Positions 25,201 through 35,300 of a stretch of DNA of 64,000 bases are shown here, one piece after another. The position numbers and the translations under genes were made by a program. The DNA is from Branchiostoma floridae (Eukaryota > Chordata > Leptocardii > Amphioxiformes > Branchiostomatidae), in contig NC_049983.1 of NCBI RefSeq assembly GCF_000003815.2, positions 10,117,868 to 10,181,867 on the forward strand, read 5' to 3'. How positions within the stretch are numbered: position 1 is the first letter of the stretch; each line of letters begins with the position of its first letter. The notes below the pieces were generated by a model. The model was given only the letters and a program-made list of their open reading frames with translations, searched no databases and had not been told where the DNA came from.

Positions 25201-26185
25201 GTCTCTGGTACTTCAGAATTGGAGTCAAGGTGCTCCTCCGTAGCAGTATTCGTGCCGTTTGTGTTTCTGTCCTCCTGAGTTCCCCGCAGTCCAAGATGAT
25301 GACTTATCTGTGCTTTGGGCTGCAGCACTGATTGCAGGTTTGTCAGTGCAGGATACATCTGGTGCAAGACACTGTCCTGAGAAGAGTAAATAAACATAAA
25401 TATATAATGGAAGCTGTGTAAATGATAGATGTAACAATAGCGTAGTATTACACAATCATTTCACCATTTTGTAAACGATAGAAATGCTATGCTAGTAACA
25501 TAGCATAGCTTTACTCGGTTTGTCTCTGACACTAACGATTCTTAATGGTTCATGTAACTACAGTAAAACTGTATGAAGCTCACATGGGCAACAAGTGCAA
25601 ATAAAGATCATTGTCAATAAACTTTGCAAGGGCCACGCCTGCACGATTCACCACTCGAGCTCTCACAGAAGCGAATCACCCTTTCATACTCCACATCTCA
25701 AGAGAAAGTTTCATGCTGAAAGTTTCTTTACTAGAAATATATCCTTATGGAACAGGCTTTCTCGTGAATCTCTAAAAAAACATTACGTGAACAGACATTT
25801 ATCGTTTAATCCGGTTAGTGTAAACCCAAAACATTTGAGTGGCTCGCAATAGTTTTTTTTTTGTAATATCCAGACAAATTTAGCATCAACAGACCTAAGC
25901 ATTGTTTCTGGCCAACGAGCATGAAGAAATAAAACGCCTAAAAACGCGTTTAAACAGCCGTAGCTTAACCTGTGCTTGTAGAGTATATATATAGTCCAGT
26001 ATGTCCAACTGGTCAAAGGGCGCCGTACACTACTTGGCTCTTTTGATACTGCCTTCTGAATAGGAAAAAAAAGCTTCCATTAATTTTCTCTGCCCCACCT
26101 GAACATGGTATACTGCTGCTCCCACCACGATGACTAAGATGAAGACAGTCTGTAGCCTGCTCATCTGCATACTGAAGGCTCTCAT
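22275..26185 (-). CDS. Galactose-3-O-sulfotransferase (Gal3ST family), paralogue A
   Basis: Five coding exons on the minus strand: 26185-26099, 25376-25177, 24296-24123, 23622-23515, 23034-22275. Total 1329 nt, 442 residues, phases 0,2,2,2. Residues 1-29 carry a type II signal anchor (LQTVFILVIVVGAAVYH), as expected for a Golgi enzyme. A Ser/Thr/Asn-rich stem follows. The catalytic domain starts at about residue 97: CQPHLNLAFLKVHKCGSS contains the 5'-phosphosulfate (PAPS) loop, KRWNLFAHHAIYNRTRF follows, and YITILREPIQRLQSAF (about 191-206) is the 3'-phosphate loop. The length fits human GAL3ST1-4 (about 400-490). The first exon's donor (CAG|GTGGGG) was chosen because it alone keeps phase 0 with the next exon; a neighbouring donor would break the frame. 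An acceptor (TTCCTAG, about 26216) just upstream of the ATG suggests a separate 5' noncoding exon. The family transfers sulfate from PAPS to the 3-OH of galactose; the acceptor glycan cannot be told. Confidence 0.9.
23222..23398. mobile_element. 177-bp pogo/Tigger-like MITE with TA target duplication
   Basis: CAGTTTAAGAAGCCAGTTAA at the left and TTAAATGGCTTTGACTG at the right are imperfect inverted repeats, each flanked by TA. CAGT ends with TA duplication are typical of Tc1/mariner-pogo elements. It lies in intron 4 of sulfotransferase A. Confidence 0.55.
24330..24535 (+). repeat. Dispersed repeat copy ending in a (CATA)n tract
   Basis: It contains ACGAGATATCAA, GCTGCTAGGGGGCCC, CATACCAAATATCAATAC and TTCTTGAGTTATG. 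It runs into about nine CATA units (24482-24515). The same family at 37930-38225 runs into a CA microsatellite, so the element appears to end in simple sequence. Confidence 0.65.
25650..25852 (+). pseudogene. Remnant of a non-LTR retrotransposon reverse-transcriptase C-terminus
   Basis: The open frame reads LKRKFHAESFFTRNISLWNR, which resembles the 'K..F...SF..R...LWN.LP' segment common near the end of invertebrate LINE reverse transcriptases. It is short and isolated in the first coding intron of sulfotransferase A, on the opposite strand. Confidence 0.45.
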
Positions 26186-27142
26186 CCAATGGCATCGATG
26201 GAGAACTCTAGGAATAGTTAAGATCATGGCAAGAGGTAAAGAAAACGTAGGCAAAAGTAGTCCCATAGCATTTTAGACCGTGGGTTGTTATACTCTGCTG
26301 TGTCTATGGCATGGTATTGGAATGTGGAGCCCAACCCTCTCATTTCACCATCTTTATTTCTCATTGATTATGCAAATAAAATCTTCATTTGCATAATTGA
26401 TATCTATTGATGTTGCTCTCTTTCTCAGTTACATATGTGAGACTCCTATCATGGAACGCAGTGGATTTATATATACAAAACTATCATAATTTGGTATGCA
26501 AATGAGCTGCATGATAAGTAACTTGATATGTAAAGCATTACTTATTCTATCTACATACCAAAAATCACTTCGGTCCGTTCAGACGCTCTTGAGTTATTCT
26601 CCTCAACAAACTTTGAAACAAAGTCGGTGCCTGCAGTTCCAGCAAAGCCGGTAAGGGGCCCAAACGTACAGCACATACTCTCTGACCCAAGAGCTATCTA
26701 CCACTCAAAAATCATGACCACGTGTCCAGGACACGAGATATCAAATATTGCAGTTAAGCTGCAGTACCATAGAAAACCGCAAGTGGGCCCATTATCAAAC
26801 CTGACCTTCGATTTCCGGACCCCGACCCACCACTAAATATCAACTGCATCCTTCCAAGGCTGCTCGAGTTATGTTGTTAACAGTCACAAGCATATAGTAC
26901 GAAATGCCAGGTGAACCATTTTCAATTTTGACCTTTCTTTTTACCGCTACTCACCAAACAGCTTCTGAAGTTATGTTACAACCAAACGCACAATAATTCA
27001 CGTCCCGCTGCAGAGCCGATGGAAAAAGCCAGATAAACCATTTTCAAACTCGACCTTTGTTTCTACAACTGCTACACAAATACCAAATATTATGAAAATC
27101 CATCCACAGGTTCTTGAGCTTGACCCTTGACCTACATACAGA

Positions 27143-27253
27143 TAGCCTGGTATCCAGCCGTAATATAGCTCCCGAGTCTCTTCTCTCCTCTTTGCAGTTA
27201 CGAAGAGGAGAGAATAGACTCGGGAGCTATATTTACGGCTGGATACCAGGCTA
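27143..27253. mobile_element. 111-bp near-perfect foldback element
   Basis: TAGCCTGGTATCCAGCCGTA... at 27143 pairs with ...TACGGCTGGATACCAGGCTA ending 27253. The arms are about 50 bp with a few mismatches, around a loop of about 10 nt (TGCAGTTACG). TA at both ends fits a TA-target MITE; if transcribed it would fold into a miRNA-precursor-sized hairpin. Confidence 0.85.
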
Positions 27254-27889
27254 AAATACAAACCCACACCACAGCATACCTGAAAATATATCATTATTGA
27301 CGAACAATAGCAAATACAGTTCATCGACCCGCAAAAGACAACGCCTCACTAAGTTCTATTCTATGTAAACATGTCGGCTAGATCTTATCTGGCAAAACAA
27401 ATCATTTCACCTTCACTGTGCACGTATACATTCTAACTACTGTGCAGTAACGTTAACGCGTATGTAACTATAACGTAGCCAACTAAACAAGAAAGCCATA
27501 CGGTTACGTACTCACGTTCTGCTCGTAAAAATGAGCAGATTACACTTTTGCACAAATGCACAAATATATAGTCAACGGAATTCCTGATCGGTGAAACCTA
27601 CTCAACAATCACAGTGAAATTGAGAACAAAGCAAGGAGTAGTTTTCCACAGTGCTGTCCGTCATAGGACAAATGTAACCACTTACCACTATATGCTTTAC
27701 TAACTAATCTGGTATGTCGTTTGTATGCACGATTACAGTTGGAGTATATAGGCAACTGTAACTTAAACGACATTTTCAAAGAAGTTCTGCATGAACGAAT
27801 ATGGGTGACAAAAATGACATTACCGAGGTCAGGACATGCCGACTAGGTTCCGTTTATGATATTGTTTACGGTTACTGCTGTCAACAATA

Positions 27890-28360
27890 AGCACAATGAC
27901 TCACATACTTACCAAGACAACGTTCAAAGGCTTCTTTTATGGTCAGATGTTGACATCGGGCACAGTTCAAAGTACTAATAGAATGTAGTTGAACTACGTT
28001 GTAGATTTTTAATGAATAAAGATTTCACGCATGAACGAACTTGTCACTTCTAGAGTGACAACAATGACAAAAGGTCAGATTAACTGGGTTTTGTAAAACG
28101 ATGTGTACGGCACTTGTGTGTAATCTCCAACCAGATCCACGGTGCGTAATGTATAGTATCAAACTTCCCCGTTTGACTCCCTTGGCCGGCTACACTCCTT
28201 TGCCAGCTTTGATACTATCTTATAGTGCCGTAGGATCTGCTTGGAGAACTGTGAACAAAATGACTCACGTACTTACCACGAAAACGTCGAAAGGCTTGTA
28301 TTTTTGTCAGATGTTGGTATCAGACACAGTTTTAAGTATTCTTGAACTAGTTTAAAGCTA
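27890..28360 (-). other. Two related segments with splice donors: candidate alternative 5' noncoding exons of sulfotransferase A
   Basis: Read on the minus strand, both segments share GACACAGTT/GGGCACAGTT-like sequence, CATCTGAC and GCCTTT. Each ends at a strong donor: CTTG|GTAAGTATGTGAGTCATT at 27913 and CGTG|GTAAGTACGTGAGTCATT at 28277. Similarity spans about 85 bp. Other plausible minus-strand donors lie near 27514 and 28586. The downstream acceptor would be the TTCCTAG at about 26216 before the sulfotransferase A start codon. Exon status is inference. Confidence 0.35.
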
Positions 28361-29113
28361 AGGGCAAACTCGCCGTACGTGCTATTTGTCCGTTCGTTTT
28401 TGGGGAGGCCACGTACTTCTGAAAACGTTCAGGCTGTACAGGGCAGGCGCGTCGCCCGTACTGGCACGTACGAGGGGCTAATCCGCAGCCGGATGGCATA
28501 CAAAGATTTGCCTGCCAGTTCTACGGCGTGTCTGCGTGCTGCAAAATGTGCCCTTACGCCTTAGGTTAAATGTAATATCCAAAACAAAAATTGGACTCAC
28601 CCAAATTTTCGACTGAACAGCACCAGGCTTTCTCAAGGAATGAACGATCCACTGCTGCCTTGACGTCACGTTATGCAGATTACAGTACTTCTGATGTAGT
28701 TAAACTGTACATGATGAAGTGATCGAACCCATATCTTGACATAGATCTGTACAAAACGCGATGTTTATCCCGTCTACACGCATGTCACAGTGAGAACGTG
28801 ACGTCAACAGACGTTGTTGGACCGCCTTAAAAATGAATAATTATTCACTCCTGAAGGACATGTGATAGAAAGGCACCCAAGCGTGTATTGAACAGTACTC
28901 AGGGAGTTAATGTGATGTACAAGGTTGTCTCGCCTTCTGTGACGTCATGGTCTTTAACGACAAGGCATTATCTAGTAATTATGCGTTAGAAGGTGGAAGA
29001 CTAATTTTCCGGTGGTTACCTTTTAGTAAGGTGTAATGTTGTGCGAGTAACAAATGTCATGGACGGATTTCAATGTGCCGTGTGTGTGGCGTGTGCGTGC
29101 ATATACGGGTGAC

Positions 29114-29115
<2 letters not shown>

Positions 29116-29179
<64 letters not shown>

Positions 29180-29315
29180 AGAGAGAGAGAGAGAGAGTGC
29201 GGGTGACGGCTTGTTTGTTTATTTTCAAACGGCGCCTGGGGGGCCTATTCAGTTTAGACAAACTGGTTTTCAATAGGGCCTCGTATAGTGTGTGTGTTTA
29301 GTGTGTGCGGGTGAT

Positions 29316-29404
<89 letters not shown>
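29116..29404. repeat. Two (GT)n microsatellites with a GA run
   Basis: (GT)n about 29116-29175 followed by (GA)n to about 29197, and (GT)n about 29315-29404. Confidence 0.95.
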
Positions 29405-29406
<2 letters not shown>

Positions 29407-30578
29407 TCTCTCTCCCTGTGTGTGTATGTGTGTTTGTGTTTGTACATAACGTTACATGTTTGTCAGCATACCTCTTTAAGATATTTGGTATGTCGTGTTT
29501 GTGTATGTGTGTTTTTATGTTTATGCATGTACGTGCGCGTGTGTTAAAAACCGTGTTTGTGTATCTGATGGCTACAAATATGTATTTGTAATTGTAGCCA
29601 TGACCTGGACAATCGGATCATGCTGCGCATAGGTGAGCGATGAGATATAAACATTTTCCGCTAGGTGGGGCTCGTATCCCGTTCGCATAATCTCTAGCTC
29701 TGTATACTAAGCGATATTTAGGCTTCCAGGTTTAGCCTATGTAATGCATCTCGCATATTTCCCACTGGTACCCACTCATTCTTTGCTGAGAAAGCATCCA
29801 TTTTCCAATCGGATGCGAAAAACTAAATCAAAGCAAGTTTCTGCTGCAGTACCAAGGTCACATACCAGGGGGACTGACCTTGATGACCTTCGTCTTCCCA
29901 ACCGCTATCCACTTACCAAATATCATTATGATCCATCTAGATATTCTTAAGTTATATTAACTACAAATATCCGAAAACACAAACACAAAAACACAGACAC
30001 AATGAAAATAATATCTCAATTTTTATGGAGACAAATATAACTTTCTAGCAAAGGTCACTAAATGCATGGTATTACATCTGGGAAAATCATACATGTACTA
30101 GTACCTGAGCGTATTCCGTTACTCATATGGAACTTAATATGGTATCAAAAACAATTGCAAATTGCACGTCATATCACGCATTGTCTTGTAGGTGATTATT
30201 TAAGCCCTGCACCGTCCAAAACAGGTTTTTCAGCCGTTGGCTATATTTGGCCCAGATAAAATGTGGTCAGACGGCCTGCAAATTGTGTTTGTCTAGAGTG
30301 TTCAGATCTCTTTCGTGTTAGTTCATGTGGTCCTAACCCGAACTAAGGCCAACAGACACACTCTTACAGCATCTGACAACTATAGAGGTTTGACAACATC
30401 AGATTCGTAAGTATGTTATTCTATATGTTCATAGAAGTACGAAATAGCATGGCAAGGAATTTTGTATTTCTGATCTTGTCATAACTTTTCCCGTCCATAA
30501 ATGTAGCCATGTTTGTTTATGTACTAGATTTCATGAATAGAGACTTCTGTGATAAATTATTCGTGTACTTGAAGTGTA

Positions 30579-31305
30579 ATAGAGTCAATTCCAAGTCACC
30601 GAGATGGTTTTGAAATAATATTTGTAATAAGTTTGAACTATTTTGAGTAAAAGAACATTTCAGTCACTAAAGTTCAAAATTGTTCAAACATTTCAAAATG
30701 AAAGTTTAAACATGTTTGAACCTTTTTATATTTGTTGGAACATTTGGGAAAGTAATGATATCAATATCTCTTTATTTAGAACAATTTTCAAACATCTATG
30801 TGTTTTTGTTATTGTTCCAACATGTTCCAACATTTTGTGTCATTTTTTCCCTCCATAAAAACTTGTATTGACCCCATAAACAAAGCTGCTAAGCTTGGTC
30901 CTTTGTTTGGCTCTTGTATTTTTAGACTTTCTTTAGTATACACTGGTGAGTCTTTTGTGAGGAGGTGGCAGACAGACATAATTTCCCCTGCACTTGGCAG
31001 GGATGTGTGAATTGCCCTCTTCCCAGCCCACTGACCCAGTTTCATCATATTGTTTCCATGTTCGAACATGTGATCACAAATGATGCATCTATGTTGGAAC
31101 AGTTTAGAAACTAACAGAAATAATGTATTTGATGTTAGAAATGTTTCTAACATGTTTGAATACTATAGAAACATTTAGAACGTCATATAGATGTTGTAAA
31201 TAGTTCTAAACAGTTACTTATCACAGTTAGATTGTTACAAAGATTTCCAAATTGTTAGAACAAAAGGCAAGAAACACCCTCTCGGTAATATGGAATCGAC
31301 TCTAT
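30579..31305. mobile_element. 727-bp foldback-type element with inverted ends and GAACATGTTC-like interior
   Basis: ATAGAGTCAATTCC...CACCGAGA at the left and TCTCGGTAATATGGAATCGA ending CTCTAT at 31305 are imperfect inverted repeats of about 26 bp. The interior is built of short palindromic words such as GTTTGAAC, GTTCCAACATGTTCCAAC and TTCGAACATG. No clear target duplication was seen and there is no convincing ORF. Confidence 0.5.
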
Positions 31306-31445
31306 CGCACGCTTGCAATTTTATTTGTTGTTTTTTTAACCTTTGTTTATCTTGGAAAATCTTAAATAGGCCTGCATTGAGGTTATGAGGGTAAGGGTGA
31401 GACAACTTACCCGGTAAACCGCCTTAAGGCGTAAACACAGCGTTT

Positions 31446-31475
31446 GCGTGTGTGTGTGTGTGTGTGTGTATGTGT

Positions 31476-31550
<75 letters not shown>
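31446..31550. repeat. (GT)n microsatellite
   Basis: About 105 bp of GT with three TA interruptions. Confidence 0.95.
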
Positions 31551-31551
<1 letters not shown>

Positions 31552-32346
31552 AATACTCATTTCTATAAGCCGTACGTACGTGTGTATGTGTAGTCATCCC
31601 AGTATGACCTTTTACCAGATTGTGGTCGATATGTTTGCATATCACGAAAGTCAGAACTTGGGCAGACGCCCAACTTTGCGGTCGATGAGCTGTATTATTT
31701 ACCAATGTTGAAAATGATTTGTCATTTCATTTGTCATTTGTTAAGCTCAGTGTGTTGTTTTTGATTATTCATATCTCGAAAAATAGCACTTTTACCCTTA
31801 TGAATACATGTATGTTAGTATTAAGAATGTAAAGTGACCGAGCAAGAGTTCTGAGAGTTGTATTTACTTTTCAAAACTTTTGACGGGTAAAGAAAGATGC
31901 ATCAAACCTGCAGATAAATTATTGGTTACAAATAGAAGACTATATATATAGTATACATTTACTAGTCGCAACGCATCCTGACTCAAATGATGTCGAGGTC
32001 CATTTCATAGAAAGACTACATTATCATCATGACTATTACAGTAGAAGCAGTTTCATTGAACACTACAGTTGCAGAATATTTCGTGCAATTATCCGGGTGG
32101 GTCAACAAAGCGAAGCTTAAGTTATCCAGCTCTACCGCACCACCACGGGATTTGGGGATTCCGTGCGATTCACAGAAGCGTGCAGTAATCCGCTGTGCAG
32201 GATTCTCCTGTATTAGAAAACAAAAGTCAAAGCATTTATCTTGAAAAATCCTTCAATTCTAAAGCCTAACTTGTAACAAAGGATTCAGAAAAAGAAATTT
32301 GACTTCGTACGTCGTATTCCGGTCTCTTCAAGTAGTTGGACCGACC

Positions 32347-35300
32347 ATGCAGTGCATCCGATTGTCTCCCGCGCTCTTCTTCTTCATTGTGCTCGTGACA
32401 TCTGTCTACTACTACTACATCCAGGTTTGTTGGCTCGTATCAATGTGTTTGTAAGGACTCTTGATATTTTTACATATCAAAACATATGCCCCACCACCAA
32501 AGAAATGTAGGTGGGGAAAATTATCTACTCAAAGTTTTATTATAAGACAGAAGCAGGGTGTTTTCTATCAAAGTGATGGACACCCTATGTGGCTCAACGT
32601 GAGGGCTTAAATTGCAATAATAGTAAAACGCTGTATTGTTTTCACTCCCGTCCATGGGAGCAGCCATTTTGTTTCTCAAGGGAACGGTGTATGATGGGAA
32701 GGGGTGTCGCCACTCTTATGTGTTAATTTTAACTTGGATTTTTATTAGTGTGTTGTTGTGGTCTTGTCGGAAATAAAGGGACGACAGCCACAACGATGAA
32801 TTTGTATCCTGTCTTATGCTGGATTGGTGGTATTCTATGTAATTTTCAAGTATTCAAATTTTGACATGTTATGTTCATAAGCGCTTTACATATTTTTAGA
32901 AAATAACATGTAGAAGGTTTGCTATGTCAGGTTTTTGTCTTTATCTTCATTGAATTCATTTTCTCGTGATGCAGTGATCTGTTTTACTGATGTTCTGATG
33001 AAGCCCAAATGTTTCTCTTAATAAGATGCACCATTTTCTACCCAAAATATCATCAATGATGACACTTAAGAAACAGTTGGGTGATCACCAAGCAACTCAA
33101 GCCATTCCGAGAGTCATAGATACCAACCTAACTCAGAGGGACATACAGGCGAGACCGTGGAATACGACTAGGATTGGTCAGGTAAGATCAGGGGACTTCT
33201 TACAACACAAGTATGATATTGATATGAATGTAAGAACTATACACAATATTGAATTTTCAGATTATGGCCACTCAACCCCTCAGCCAATGCTTGTAGTACT
33301 ACGAAAAGTGTGACACCATTGAATTATTTGCACAAAATAGTGGCACATTTTTTCATAACATTTTTCGTTGTGCAACACTTTTTCTGTACCACTATTGGTA
33401 CGGCGAACTATGGCAAAGCTGGGTTATGTACATTCGCAATCTGAGAAACGCACTCACATACACACACAGAAACACACAAACACACACACACTCGCGCGTA
33501 TATCATTTGACAATCGCATGTGCTAAAATGTATAGCAAAATCTATTGAACAACAATAGCACCAAAAATAGTCTATCTTACCTTTAGAACTACAAAATATT
33601 GTTTGTGAGATAAGTTATTCTCAATTTTGGAATCACTTTTGAGTTACATGTATACCGGACGATGAACAATGTCACGTCCCCCATGTAGGTTCCGGTGAGT
33701 GTCCCACCTAAAGCCAAGCAGCAGGAACTCATGGAGATAGGGAATCCTCTGTTTAGCTCTGATGTATCAGAACCGTCGACGTCGAAAAGCAAGTAAGACT
33801 GTCATGTTTCTTCAAAGGCCAGTTGGCTGTAGCTTTAGTCTATACACCCTGGTCTGTTTATATTTCTAAGCCACCTGGGGTATATACATACATGCACATG
33901 TGGATTCGTTTGTATAGTTTTTATTACATCATTATCTAGAGTTCCCTGACCTCATACCTTCGCCAAATGATCTTGACCTTATCTGGTGTATTATGAGTGT
34001 TTCTTATTGATAATGTAAATTATGTCTCAATTTTCATGAATTATATAACATTAGAAATATTTTCCAACGAATTTTTTACCAAGGAGGATATTATAGCACT
34101 TCGCCATCAGTAATGCATTTGCGCAAAATGAGGTCTAATTTATCCACAAGAACAGGGCATGCAGCTGCCAACTTTGCGGTAGTACTAGAGCCTTCTAAAA
34201 TACTTTTTTGAATATGATAAGGTTCTTGAAACACAACAGATGTAATACTCACTTCCAACTTTTCGGTGTCTATCAGACACCATCATCAGGGTAGAATGGC
34301 TGGATCTACTTCTTACTGCTACTTATAGCCGATGTAGGTGGCGCTGCAGCAGTTAGAATGCCGTCCCAAACGTGACTAAGTTTGTATCCCCCCTCGCCTC
34401 TGTTCATAACCGGAGCTGATCCCGACAGCCTCCTTTATCCAGCAAGTTCGTCTGTTTTCCTCCCTATCAATGCTCTGGCCCCCTCGCAGGCTACTGCATA
34501 ATTGTTTCTGTTGGAAGTGAGTACTACATTGGTTGTGTTTCAAGAACTATATTGTACCTGATGAAAATATTTAGATTTTGACCGCTGATTTGTTCTCTTA
34601 TTGTTCTGCGTTAGAAGTGAGTAGTCACGACATTGGATATGTTTCAACTTTCAAGAACCTTACTATATTGAGTATTTACCAACCTGATGAAATTATTTAC
34701 GAAGAATTTCTTTTCCTTCCTTGGCACCCTCCCAGTCTATTGCATAATTGTTTCTGTTGGAAGTGAGTACTACATTGGTTGTGTTTCAAGAACTATATTG
34801 TACCTAATGAAATTATTTACGGAGATTTTGACCGCTGATTTGTTCTCTTCTTGTTCTGCGTTAGAAGTGAGTCATTACTACATTGGATATGTTTCAACTT
34901 TCAAGAACTTTAAATTACTATATTGAGTATCTACCAACCTGATGAAATTATTTACGAAGAATTTCTTTTCCTTCCTTGGCACCCTCCCAGTCTATTGCAT
35001 AATTGTTTCTGTTGGAAGTGAGTACTACATTGGTTGTGTTTCAAGAACCTGATGAAATTATTCACGGAATTTTTTTTTTACTTTCTTGTTCAGAAGAACG
35101 AATGACACATGTGAGCCACATTACAACGTGGCCTTTCTGAAGGTTCACAAGAGCGGGTCCACTACGGTTTCCTACGTGCTCTTCAGGCTCGGTCTCTATC
35201 GCGACTTGATTGTTGCTCTGCCGTCTAAAACAGAATGTGACATCATAGGGCACTTTGGAATCATACGGTAAGTTATTATTGTAACGTTCTATGACTAGTT

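Larger units (their letters stand above)
26186..32346. promoter_or_regulatory. Divergent intergenic region between the two sulfotransferases
   Basis: Both genes start outward from this 6.2-kb region. It holds dispersed repeats (26340-26960), a long hairpin (27143-27253), duplicated donor-bearing segments (27890-28360), two GT microsatellites (29116-29175, 29315-29404), a 727-bp inverted-end element (30579-31305) and another GT microsatellite (31446-31550). No protein-coding gene was recognised. Confidence 0.6.

Noticed and set aside
26013-26195. Alternative frame of sulfotransferase A exon 1 ending at a GTAGTG donor
   Set aside because: It has no signal anchor. The frame with the LQTVFILVIVV helix splices in phase at CAG|GTGGGG.
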